Source: an uncultured Butyrivibrio sp. (lineage in GTDB: Bacteria; Bacillota; Clostridia; Lachnospirales; Lachnospiraceae). From it: a DNA stretch of 60,061 nt. The stretch spans positions 1 to 60,061 of the forward strand of contig NZ_CAMVPU010000024.1 of assembly GCF_947169445.1 (NCBI RefSeq), in the 5' to 3' direction. The stretch's first letter is position 1; each line of letters opens with the position of its first letter. Shown here in pieces: positions 15,071-21,755 of this stretch. Made by a program: the position numbers and the translations under genes. Under the pieces are notes generated by a model. That model had not been told where the DNA came from. It did no database searches and saw only the letters and a list, made by a program, of their open reading frames with translations.

Positions 15071-15541
15071 TTATAGCTTCTGTCCGCACTTTTCGCAGAA
15101 CATAGCACCTTCTACAAGCCTACTACCACATTGAGGACAAGTTCTTGATATTACTGAAGACGATGATTGTGCAGCAGCAATCCCTAGAACAGAGAAATCT
15201 CGTGGTTTAATCGCACTACCGCATCTATTGCAATATGCACTATCTGATGAAATAACTGAGTTGCAATTTTCACAAATTGCTTTGCCTTCGAGGCTAAGCT
15301 TATATTGCTGCCAAAGGTCTTTCTTATCTTTAAGTTCTTTTATTTTTTCAACTTGAGCATAGTATTCAGCATCCTGATTATTCTTGTTAGCCTCAAAGTA
15401 TTGTTCACCTAACACCAAAAATGCATCCTTTACCGCTATTTCAACATCCGCAATATTGCTATCAGCGTTAGAAATAGCAGATGAAGCTACATCATTAGCC
15501 TTCATCTGCTGATTATGTGTCCTTGAATCAAATAAGCCCAT
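15071..15541 (-). CDS. cytoplasmic protein with two zinc ribbons
   Basis: A 156-residue protein without membrane span. Residues 1-85 are helical (QMKANDVASSAISNADSNI...), then come two zinc ribbons: CENCNSVISSDSAYCNRCGS and CPQCGSRLVEGAMFCEKCG. AGGAGG precedes the ATG. It is first in the minus-strand cluster and is divergent from the ribbon-helix-helix gene, with TATGTTA-type motifs between them, so the cluster may be controlled by that regulator. Confidence 0.7.
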   Translation of the reverse strand: MGLFDSRTHNQQMKANDVASSAISNADSNIADVEIAVKDAFLVLGEQYFEANKNNQDAEYYAQVEKIKELKDKKDLWQQYKLSLEGKAICENCNSVISSDSAYCNRCGSAIKPRDFSVLGIAAAQSSSSVISRTCPQCGSRLVEGAMFCEKCGQKL

Positions 15542-15556
15542 AACAACCTCCTACTT

Positions 15557-15624
15557 TATGTTAAAGTTTTCTAACATATATAATAACATATTTTTGTTTT
15601 CTCACAAAACATAAACTTATGTTA
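15557..15624. promoter_or_regulatory. four TATGTTA/TAACATA heptamers between divergent genes (candidate operator)
   Basis: TATGTTA at 15,557-15,563 and 15,618-15,624, and its complement TAACATA at 15,572-15,578 and 15,584-15,590, all lie between the zinc-ribbon cluster and the ribbon-helix-helix gene. The last copy touches the AGGAGG of the latter. Short heptamer pairs are typical sites for dimeric ribbon-helix-helix repressors. Confidence 0.5.
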
Positions 15625-15638
15625 GGAGGAAACAAACT

Positions 15639-15839
15639 ATGTCTGAAGCCAAAAAGCTTATCATCTCCAAAAAAATGCCAAAAGGTGAAGATGGCTATAA
15701 AACATTTTCAATACGTATTAAGGACGAACTTGTTGCAGATATCAATAACTTGTCATTAGAGACGGGACGAAGTCGTAATGAATTAATTTCAATATTGCTA
15801 AAATATGCGATTGATAACTGTACCATTTCTGATATGTAA
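15639..15839 (+). CDS. ribbon-helix-helix DNA-binding protein (66 aa)
   Basis: The segment from residue 21 reads KTFSIRIKDELVADINNL and is followed by a helix, SRNELISILLKYAI, the beta-strand/helix/helix pattern of Arc/CopG/MetJ-type regulators. The basic N-terminus (KKLIISKKMPKG) could contact DNA. AGGAGGAA precedes the ATG. No toxin-like partner is adjacent in tandem, so it is more likely a local regulator than an antitoxin; the divergent zinc-ribbon cluster is its probable target. Confidence 0.75.
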   Translation: MSEAKKLIISKKMPKGEDGYKTFSIRIKDELVADINNLSLETGRSRNELISILLKYAIDNCTISDM

Positions 15840-15889
15840 GCACTCGTACAGTTTTTTCCATTCATTTGATGTGTACTATAAAAAGCAGT

Positions 15890-16192
15890 TTATTTCTTTA
15901 AATCATTAATTATTTCCATCTGTTCCCTGCAATATAGGTATGCTCTGGATAAATAGAACTGGGGCTTCTGGGAGTCAGGTCCGTTAGGGTCTGACTCCGA
16001 AGCCCCAGATCGCTTCTTCCAAAGCTTGACTTCGATAGGTTTTTCCCCGTACTTAATCTTATAAGGACCTCTCATCCGCCATCCAAGAGCTGTGTGAACA
16101 GGAACTTCCTGTCCATGCGCTAGCATATTATCAACTTTTTCTTTTCCATAGATTGATACTGCTATATTATTGATGATCTCATCATTATTCAT
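15890..16192 (-). CDS. hypothetical protein, element-borne (100 aa)
   Basis: Unrecognised with confidence. The middle of the protein (GWRMRGPYKIKYGEKPIEVKL) recalls the GxxVKKGEKxI strand of ArdC-type N-terminal domains in position and spacing, but no catalytic part follows. A polar insert (SGASESDPNGPDSQK) splits it. AAAGGA precedes the ATG. It lies between the zinc-ribbon cluster and the DUF5688 remnant inside the integrated element. Confidence 0.5.
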   Translation of the reverse strand: MNNDEIINNIAVSIYGKEKVDNMLAHGQEVPVHTALGWRMRGPYKIKYGEKPIEVKLWKKRSGASESDPNGPDSQKPQFYLSRAYLYCREQMEIINDLKK

Positions 16193-16236
16193 ACGATATC
16201 CTTTCTGCCCGTATAGCCGATAGCACAGCTACTACA

Positions 16237-17174
16237 TTATGCTGAAATCAGGCCATGCTCTAAATCATAACGATATGGATGGTTTGACAATTGTGACTCA
16301 ATTTCGACAGTGCTTTTATTAACGTCCTGGATCATGGATGTAAGCGACTCTGAATCAAACTCATCTCCTACAATCAGGATTTCATGTGTACTTGAAGGAA
16401 TGATCCAAAATTTGCCATCAAACTTCTCGTAGATATGAGACATCATTTTCTTATCCAGAAGCGCAGCTGCTCCATATGTCTTATGTACTGTACTGAGCAC
16501 ATACATATTAGCTGTAGGCAGGAACTCATCAAATGCCTCTTTAGCTCTTTCCTCATCTCCATCGAAATCGCGTAAGAACTCACTCCCATCGATTCAAAAA
16601 GGACCTCAGACATTGACTGGAAAGTGCTTCTCTGAAGTACAGGAATATTAGCAATAGCAGCTTCATTAAGCTCATCAACGCTTACTCCCCATCTTTCCAT
16701 AATATCGTTGGTTACTGCAACAGATGCGGTAGCATCCTCAATATTATTAACCAGAACACGATATGTAACCGCCAGGTCCTCGATCACCTTATGCGGTCTA
16801 CCTGCCAAAAGCTCCGTGTTCATATCTCTCGATATCAGTCTCGGAACAATCCTGCTCTTGCTGGTCTCAAAACTCATGAGGTACTCTACGTCAAGGTTCT
16901 TCTCAACATCAGTTGCAATCCTTGTCTCAGCAATCTTTCTGAGGATTCTTCCAAAGTCTTCTCCATGCTCATAATCCTCATAGAATTTTTCAAGACAGAT
17001 TGTCGGAGCAATATTGGAATCAAGCGCTTTAATAGTCAAGCCAGTGAGCTTGGTGTCATTATTCTTTGTGACAACCTTAATTGATACCTCAGCATCTGAA
17101 AATCTTTCTGGAAGAAACTCCTTAATCTTCCCTGTCACTTCCTTTGTAAACTCTTCAAACATCATCTTGCTCAT
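16237..17174 (-). pseudogene. DUF5688 family gene with a frameshift
   Basis: The first part (17,174 down to about 16,590) gives a DUF5688-like protein up to VLFESMGV. In that frame the rest is unrelated to the family. One base off, the sequence continues EFLRDFDGDEERAKEAFDEF LPTANMYVLS and runs through to the stop at 16,237, restoring the family's C-terminus (IIPSSTHEILI, then YRYDLEHGL). One base is therefore missing around 16,580-16,590. AAAGGA precedes the ATG. DUF5688 proteins are common on Lachnospiraceae accessory DNA; the function is unknown. No slippery run is seen, so programmed frameshifting is unlikely. Confidence 0.75.
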
Positions 17175-17222
17175 CTTTTTCCTTTCTGGGCCTTGCCCTT
17201 CAACTAAAATAATTATAATTTA

Positions 17223-17442
17223 TGCCCCATTGGGGTTGTGCCACATTGCTTTGAGTGCTGCTATATGCAGCATTCGCAGCTGCTATGCCAGAGCGTTCAC
17301 GAGCCGTATAAGGTTCTGCCAAGGGGTGTCAAAGACACATCGCTTGCCCCTTTGGCGGGTTCTTATACAGCTCGTAGTGTCGGCTGATAGCGGCTGCATG
17401 CATATTGCAGTGCTCTAATGTGGCACAGTTCCAATGGGGCAG
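17223..17442. repeat. about 220-bp imperfect palindrome
   Basis: The two halves are mutual reverse complements over about 100 bp each, with mismatches and small gaps. Matching blocks include TGCCCCATTGG with CCAATGGGGCA, TGTGCCACATT with AATGTGGCACA, and ACGAGCCGTATAAG with CTTATACAGCTCGT. It fills the spacer between the 96-residue gene and DUF5688, where no gene is seen, and would fold into one very long hairpin. It could be a structured leader RNA, an origin or a degenerate mobile repeat. Confidence 0.65.
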
Positions 17443-17562
17443 ATAAACTCTCTCCTCTACACTTTCTTACCTATCTTTCCAAAATACTGGGGAAGAGTTT
17501 GAGAAACTGGGCGCTGCGCATATGTTTTTCTATTCGCGGGATGTCGGGGGGTGTCTCAAGAA

Positions 17563-17590
17563 AAAAAGCCGAAGCAGCTGCTCCGACCTT
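17563..17590 (-). terminator. intrinsic terminator after the 96-aa gene
   Basis: On the minus strand GGTCGGAGCAGCTGCTTCGGC forms a stem followed by seven T, 20 bp after the stop codon. Confidence 0.8.
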
Positions 17591-17611
17591 TCTTTAAAGA
17601 ATAGCTGAGGA

Positions 17612-17902
17612 TTAACCCTCAGCCTTTGCTATGAAGTTTGCGCTGATATTTGTTATCTTTCCTGTAAGTGCCATCAGCATTTCTTCCATGCTCTTGCAGT
17701 CTTCCTTGACCACGTTTTTAAGGAGCTTATAAAGGTAAATGCGCTGTCCTTTCTGAGTCAAATCGAACTGGAAAGTGACCTCTGCCTGATCTGAAAACTC
17801 TTGGCTCCAGCTATTAAGAAGTACGGTATCAAGGTCGATGCCTTCGATGATTGCAAGGTTCTTTTTGCTGTTGTAAGTTACATTGTTGATATCACAATAC
17901 AT
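17612..17902 (-). CDS. hypothetical element protein (96 aa)
   Basis: Unrecognised. Start chosen at the ATG at 17,902, preceded by AAAGGAGAT; the longer frame above it has no ribosome binding site. The protein has no membrane span; it mixes beta-type (VTFQFDLTQKGQRIYLYKLL) and helical (CKSMEEMLMALTG) stretches. It has its own terminator and is transcribed away from the integrase remnant. Confidence 0.6.
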   Translation of the reverse strand: MYCDINNVTYNSKKNLAIIEGIDLDTVLLNSWSQEFSDQAEVTFQFDLTQKGQRIYLYKLLKNVVKEDCKSMEEMLMALTGKITNISANFIAKAEG

Positions 17903-18051
17903 GGTGAAATCTCCTTTCTTAATGCGAGTTGATTGTTGTTTCCGCAACCTCGTTGCGTGGCACCATCGGTACGAAGTGCGCCGTGTATGCAAGGATGCCT
18001 TCGGCACGTGCGAAGATTATTTTCTAGCGCAGCGGTCAGAAAAAAATCTGA

Positions 18052-18669
18052 AGTCCTTCTTCTGCCAAAAAAGCAACAAATGCTGAAACAAGAGAAAAGC
18101 TTGAAAACTATCTCAGTAAACTCCCTAAGCAAACCGTTTACACACTTGCAATCAGATTCTGGCTCAACATTATGCAGAGGTCAGGTGAATGGCGTGCTTT
18201 AACCTGGGATGACGTCAATTTTGAAAAAGGTACAATTATAGTAAGGCATTCACTGACTCACAGAGAAATTGATGGAAAACTGGTTACAATTGATGATGAA
18301 CATCTGAAGGCGGATGAGGCAGCCCGAGAAATTGAGATAACAGAAAAAGCAATCTCTATTCTAAAAGAGCTTTACCTGTTAAATGGGCAAAAGCACTATG
18401 TTTTCAACAGCTCCCGTGATGGTCAATTACCGATTGCAGGCAATCGTCTTAATGAGAACATTAAAAAGTATTGTAAGATAGTTGGTATTGAGCCACTTTC
18501 AACACATTGTCAGCGTAGAGGAGCTATTCAGGATGCTTACACAGCTGGAATGCCTGAAGACCAAATTAGAGCTACCGCAGGACATTCAGACAGCACAATG
18601 ACGCGCTACTACAACAGAAACAACAACAGCACTCTCAGCAAAGAGATGCAGACCAAGATTTTTGGCTAA
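18052..18669 (+). pseudogene. tyrosine recombinase (integrase) of the tRNA-Pro element, 5'-truncated
   Basis: The frame is open from a stop at 18,049-18,051. Integrase-like sequence begins ATNAETREKLENYLSKL, well before the first ATG (18,172). Catalytic residues are visible: Arg in QRSGEWRALTWDD, Arg in the HCQRRGAIQDAY box (HxxR form), GH in AGHSDSTMTR and Tyr in RYYNR. About 200 residues remain, so the N-terminal DNA-binding part is missing. The gene ends 85 bp from the att core in the tRNA, the expected position of this element's own integrase. Confidence 0.75.
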
Positions 18670-18670
18670 A

Positions 18671-18703
18671 GGTCACCGCGTTTGGTCACCAACAGGTCAC
18701 CAA
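18671..18703. repeat. GGTCACC repeats near the tRNA-side att
   Basis: GGTCACC (18,671-18,677) and two GGTCACCAA copies (18,684-18,692, 18,695-18,703) start one base after the integrase stop codon and end about 50 bp from the att core. They match the pair near the other att in sequence and orientation, and fit arm-type recombinase sites. Confidence 0.55.
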
Positions 18704-18722
18704 TTTTCAAAGAATTGCAAAA

Positions 18723-18748
18723 GAAAAACCGCTCAACTGAGCGGTTTT
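18723..18748. terminator. intrinsic terminator between tRNA-Pro and the element
   Basis: AAAACCGCTCA and TGAGCGGTTTT form a stem with a 2-base loop; it works in either direction and separates tRNA transcription from the integrase remnant. Confidence 0.75.
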
Positions 18749-18752
18749 CATG

Positions 18753-18779
18753 AATCGGAGTGACGTGATTCGAACACGC
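18753..18779 (-). repeat. att site inside the tRNA-Pro 3' end
   Basis: The 27-bp segment identical to 10,628-10,654. It spans tRNA bases 49-73 and two bases beyond, a classic tyrosine-recombinase target. Confidence 0.85.
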
Positions 18780-18827
18780 GGCCCCTACCTCCCTAAGATA
18801 GTGCTCTACCAACTGAGCCACACCCCG
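18755..18827 (-). tRNA. tRNA-Pro (anticodon AGG by position)
   Basis: Cloverleaf of 73 nt without encoded CCA. The acceptor is CGGGGTG with CACTCCG, discriminator A; the D stem is GCTC/GAGC; the anticodon stem CTATC/GGTAG encloses the loop TTAGGGA, giving anticodon AGG followed by G37; the T arm is GCGTG TTCGAAT CACGT. The C1-G72 pair and G37 agree with proline tRNAs. A bacterial AGG proline anticodon is less usual than TGG or GGG. The tRNA hosts the att site of the neighbouring element. Confidence 0.85.
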
Positions 18828-18962
18828 ACGACGTTGTCCATTATATAACATACAAAAAAAATAAGCAACATTTTTTTGCAGATTTAACTTTGGCCAAAGC
18901 ATATTCTCACGGAATTCGCATCAATGTGCGCTTTTTCTGCCTGAACAGTAGTCTTTTGCCTA

Positions 18963-20024
18963 TCAATTTCCCTCAATTCCAAGTTCTTCAATTGCCTTAA
19001 GGGCATCGTCCACATTATCCCTTGTGACCTTGACATAATCACAGCCAATAAAATGTTCACAGCTTTCGCCTTTAAGATACCTAATGCAGGCATCTGCTGC
19101 CTCATGAGACTGAAGAATAAAATCATTAAACACGCTGCCGCAAAGAGAACCGTTTTTAATTTCAGATACAGCCTCCGGAAGAGCGTCTACGCCAACAATA
19201 AACACATCTTCACCTGGCTTTAAGCCTGCATTCCTTACTGCCTCTATTGCGCCAAGAGCCATGGCATCGTTATTGCAGATGATAACATCCGGAACAAGAT
19301 TCTGATCAAGTCCCTTAGAAGTTATATTCTCAGCAGTCATCCTATCCCAATTGCCAACTTCATCAAGCAGACACTTTGTTTCAATTCCGGCATTTTGAAG
19401 TGTAGATACAGAATACATAGTCCTAAAACCAGCATCCACGTTCTCCGGAGCACCTTCGATCATGTAATACTCAAGAACGTCATTTTTATTGACGTCAAGC
19501 TTATCCATACCAAGTTCAAGCAATATTTCACCCTGATATATTCCCGATTGTCTTGCGTCACAGCCAACATAGGTAACCTTGTAATCATTATCAACCCATC
19601 TGTTCTCCTCATCTCCACTCGGTTCACGATTGATATATACAAGAGGAACAGACTTCTGTGTTGCCATGTCAGTGATCGTATGGGCCACAGAAGCATTCAC
19701 AGGATTAATAATCAGTGCATCCACGTCTTCCCCCAGCAGGTCCTCTACTTGCGACAATTGAACTGCCTGATTATTGTCACTGCCATATATGATTATATTA
19801 TCCTCGGAAAAACCTTGCGACAGAAGATACCTTACAAGCTCATCCCTAAAAAGAGACATGAAGTTATCATCCAGCTGATATATACATACACCGATCTTAA
19901 CATCACTGTAAGAGCTAAGTTCAGCAGCCCCATTTTTCAATTCTGACCGTGTCTTGTCAGAACACCCAACCAAAGAAAATGCAAGTGTTGCCACCATACA
20001 GCAGCAAGCCACTACTTTTTTCAT
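18963..20024 (-). CDS. galactose-type ABC transporter substrate-binding lipoprotein (MglB-like)
   Basis: A 353-residue lipoprotein. The signal peptide ends in the lipobox LVGC, and the mature part is a periplasmic-binding-protein fold of the ribose/galactose group: KIGVCIYQLDDNFM at the first strand, VDALIINPVNAS, VICNNDAMALGAIEAVRNAG and VGVDALPEAV. It should bind a hexose outside the membrane. I start at the ATG at 20,024 with GGGGAAG upstream rather than the TTG at 20,039. No mglA or mglC transporter genes are near, so it may feed a distant transporter or act in chemotaxis. Confidence 0.85.
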   Translation of the reverse strand: MKKVVACCCMVATLAFSLVGCSDKTRSELKNGAAELSSYSDVKIGVCIYQLDDNFMSLFRDELVRYLLSQGFSEDNIIIYGSDNNQAVQLSQVEDLLGEDVDALIINPVNASVAHTITDMATQKSVPLVYINREPSGDEENRWVDNDYKVTYVGCDARQSGIYQGEILLELGMDKLDVNKNDVLEYYMIEGAPENVDAGFRTMYSVSTLQNAGIETKCLLDEVGNWDRMTAENITSKGLDQNLVPDVIICNNDAMALGAIEAVRNAGLKPGEDVFIVGVDALPEAVSEIKNGSLCGSVFNDFILQSHEAADACIRYLKGESCEHFIGCDYVKVTRDNVDDALKAIEELGIEGN

Positions 20025-20158
20025 AATATTCTTCCCCAATAAAAAAATTAGCTAAAAAAACTAAAATTAGCATTATCATATCTTATCACAAAAATGCTTT
20101 CTGCAATAGTAACTTTTTATCTATATTTTGAAAAACTATATATAGTTTAGGCAAAAAT

Positions 20159-20190
20159 ATGATATCTTGAATGATCATTCAAGATATCAT
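20159..20190. terminator. perfect 32-bp palindrome, terminator of the cyclase operon
   Basis: ATGATATCTTGAATGA followed by its exact reverse complement, and on the minus strand then a run of five T. It lies 43 bp after the FecR gene, the last gene of the operon. Confidence 0.75.
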
Positions 20191-20233
20191 ACTAAATCAA
20201 ATAACTCACTAATATTGATAAGCAGTATCAACA

Positions 20234-21058
20234 TCAACCGCCGCCTGTAGTTGTATTGCCATCATAATCCTTTGTCGCACCACTAGCCGGTACCAAATTC
20301 TGCACCTCATCATTACTTAATCTGTCATTAACCTGCTGCTGAGTCAAATTTCTGAAATCCAGACCAGACTGCTCATAAATACGCTGGCAGGTATCAGGAT
20401 GCGTCAAAAGATGTTGAAGCGCAAAGCCTCTCAAATCCCCAAACACAACCTTTCCAACATTAATAGTACAGCCGCCATAAATTTCGCCTGTCAGGCAATC
20501 AGCTGCATCACCGGGGTTCAAAACAACACTCTGACTCTTCCCTGAATCCGGATCCTTCACCGTAACATCAAGAGTTCCATCAAGCAGACAGATACGGGTA
20601 AAATTCTTACTTACCTTCTGAACCTGAGCGCAGGTTCCCCTGATTCCCATAGTCATGTTGGTAGTCTTTATCTGCATACTTTCGCTACTTTGAAGAGGAC
20701 TTGATACATCAAAAATAAGATTCCCCGAATCAAGAACAAGCTCATATTTCTTCTTATTCTTTTTCACATGAGCCTCACTTTTGGCGTCCATTTTTACAGC
20801 CTTGCTCGCATCAAGACTGATATAGGCATAACTCTTAGCAAAGGTATTTACATCATCCTCATTGTTAAGCCTCATCTTATCTATTATCTGTGAAGGATTT
20901 CCGGCTGAATCCGTAACCTTTACTGTTCCTGTTATCTGCTCAAGCCTAATAACAGAAGCCGAAGTATCTGAAGCAAGTGCTGTTACAGAGTTCATCAAAA
21001 GACAAGCCACCGCACCACATACACATATAGTTTTTGAAAGCATTCGTCCCTTCATCAT
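20234..21058 (-). CDS. secreted FecR-domain protein
   Basis: A 274-residue protein with a signal peptide (MLSKTICVCGAVACLLMNSV, cleavage near ALAS). The FecR-like beta domain spans about residues 35-190: GTVKVTDSAGNPSQI, LDSGNLIFDVSSP, the conserved TTNMTMGIRGTCAQV, and LLDGTLDVTVKDP with VLNPGDAA. No TonB receptor or ECF sigma factor is nearby, so this is not a ferric-citrate system; such domains are also found with CHASE2-cyclase genes. The last 80 residues are helical and end in Gly-rich DGNTTTGGG. GGAGCAATTA precedes the ATG. It is the last gene of the operon. Confidence 0.8.
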   Translation of the reverse strand: MMKGRMLSKTICVCGAVACLLMNSVTALASDTSASVIRLEQITGTVKVTDSAGNPSQIIDKMRLNNEDDVNTFAKSYAYISLDASKAVKMDAKSEAHVKKNKKKYELVLDSGNLIFDVSSPLQSSESMQIKTTNMTMGIRGTCAQVQKVSKNFTRICLLDGTLDVTVKDPDSGKSQSVVLNPGDAADCLTGEIYGGCTINVGKVVFGDLRGFALQHLLTHPDTCQRIYEQSGLDFRNLTQQQVNDRLSNDEVQNLVPASGATKDYDGNTTTGGG

Positions 21059-21146
21059 TAATTGCTCCTCAAAGCCTTAACAAATGACCTGCCCATACAA
21101 AATATTAAAAGCGTCATCTACCAAACAAAAAAGTCCTTCTGCGCAT

Positions 21147-21641
21147 CTACTTATTATCCTTAAGAGTGCCATCCATCATGCGTATACCATATTTCAAAGT
21201 AGCCAGCGCTTCCTTGGTAGTGCCTCCATTTTCCAATTCCCCGATAGCTTCATTAACCGTATTCTTCAGGTCCATAGCGGCTTTAGTGGTAGTTCTGAGC
21301 CTGTCCCCCATCTGCTGCATGATCTGAACGACCTTAGCGGGCTTTGTCTTGAAATACAATCCCAAAAGATCCCATGTAATCTCAGCCACTGTAGTATAAT
21401 CCTCTGTAACTACCGCAGTTGCAGATCTTGGCAAACCTTCAACCATTCCCATCTCGCCAAAGAATCTCTCCGGTCCCACCTCTGCCAGCATCTTCTGATC
21501 AGGTGTCCCATAGTCACTAAAAAGACCAACCTTTCCCTTCTGTACCTCATACATGCATTTGCTGGGACTTCCGGCCCTAAAGATCACATCTCCAGCGTTA
21601 TAATCCTTAAGATATTTATAAACGGTATTCTGTGCCATCAA
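21147..21641 (-). CDS. cyclic-nucleotide-binding domain protein without HTH
   Basis: A 164-residue cytoplasmic protein. Residues about 8-115 are a CAP-type cyclic-nucleotide-binding domain: YNAGDVIFRAGSPSKCMYEV, then the phosphate-binding cassette FGEMGMVEGLPRSATAVV with the Glu and Arg that normally hold ribose and phosphate. The remaining residues are helical, with no helix-turn-helix, so it is not a Crp-type transcription factor. GAGGAGG precedes the ATG. Lying directly after the cyclase gene, it is the likely receiver of the nucleotide made by it. Confidence 0.85.
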   Translation of the reverse strand: MMAQNTVYKYLKDYNAGDVIFRAGSPSKCMYEVQKGKVGLFSDYGTPDQKMLAEVGPERFFGEMGMVEGLPRSATAVVTEDYTTVAEITWDLLGLYFKTKPAKVVQIMQQMGDRLRTTTKAAMDLKNTVNEAIGELENGGTTKEALATLKYGIRMMDGTLKDNK

Positions 21642-21755
21642 AAACCTCCTCTAAAAACTATAGTTTATATCCGACATAATCACGGTCAAAAGCTTATATC
21701 TTAATCTTAGCTAATACAGTCTTTAATAGTATTCTGCTTCTAATTCTATTGCATC

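Noticed and set aside
16443..17174. Programmed frameshift in DUF5688
   Set aside because: No slippery heptamer or downstream structure at the shift point; simple base loss is enough.
20234..21058. Iron-uptake regulator FecR
   Set aside because: No sigma factor or TonB receptor nearby, and the protein has a signal peptide in a Gram-positive-type operon with a cyclase.
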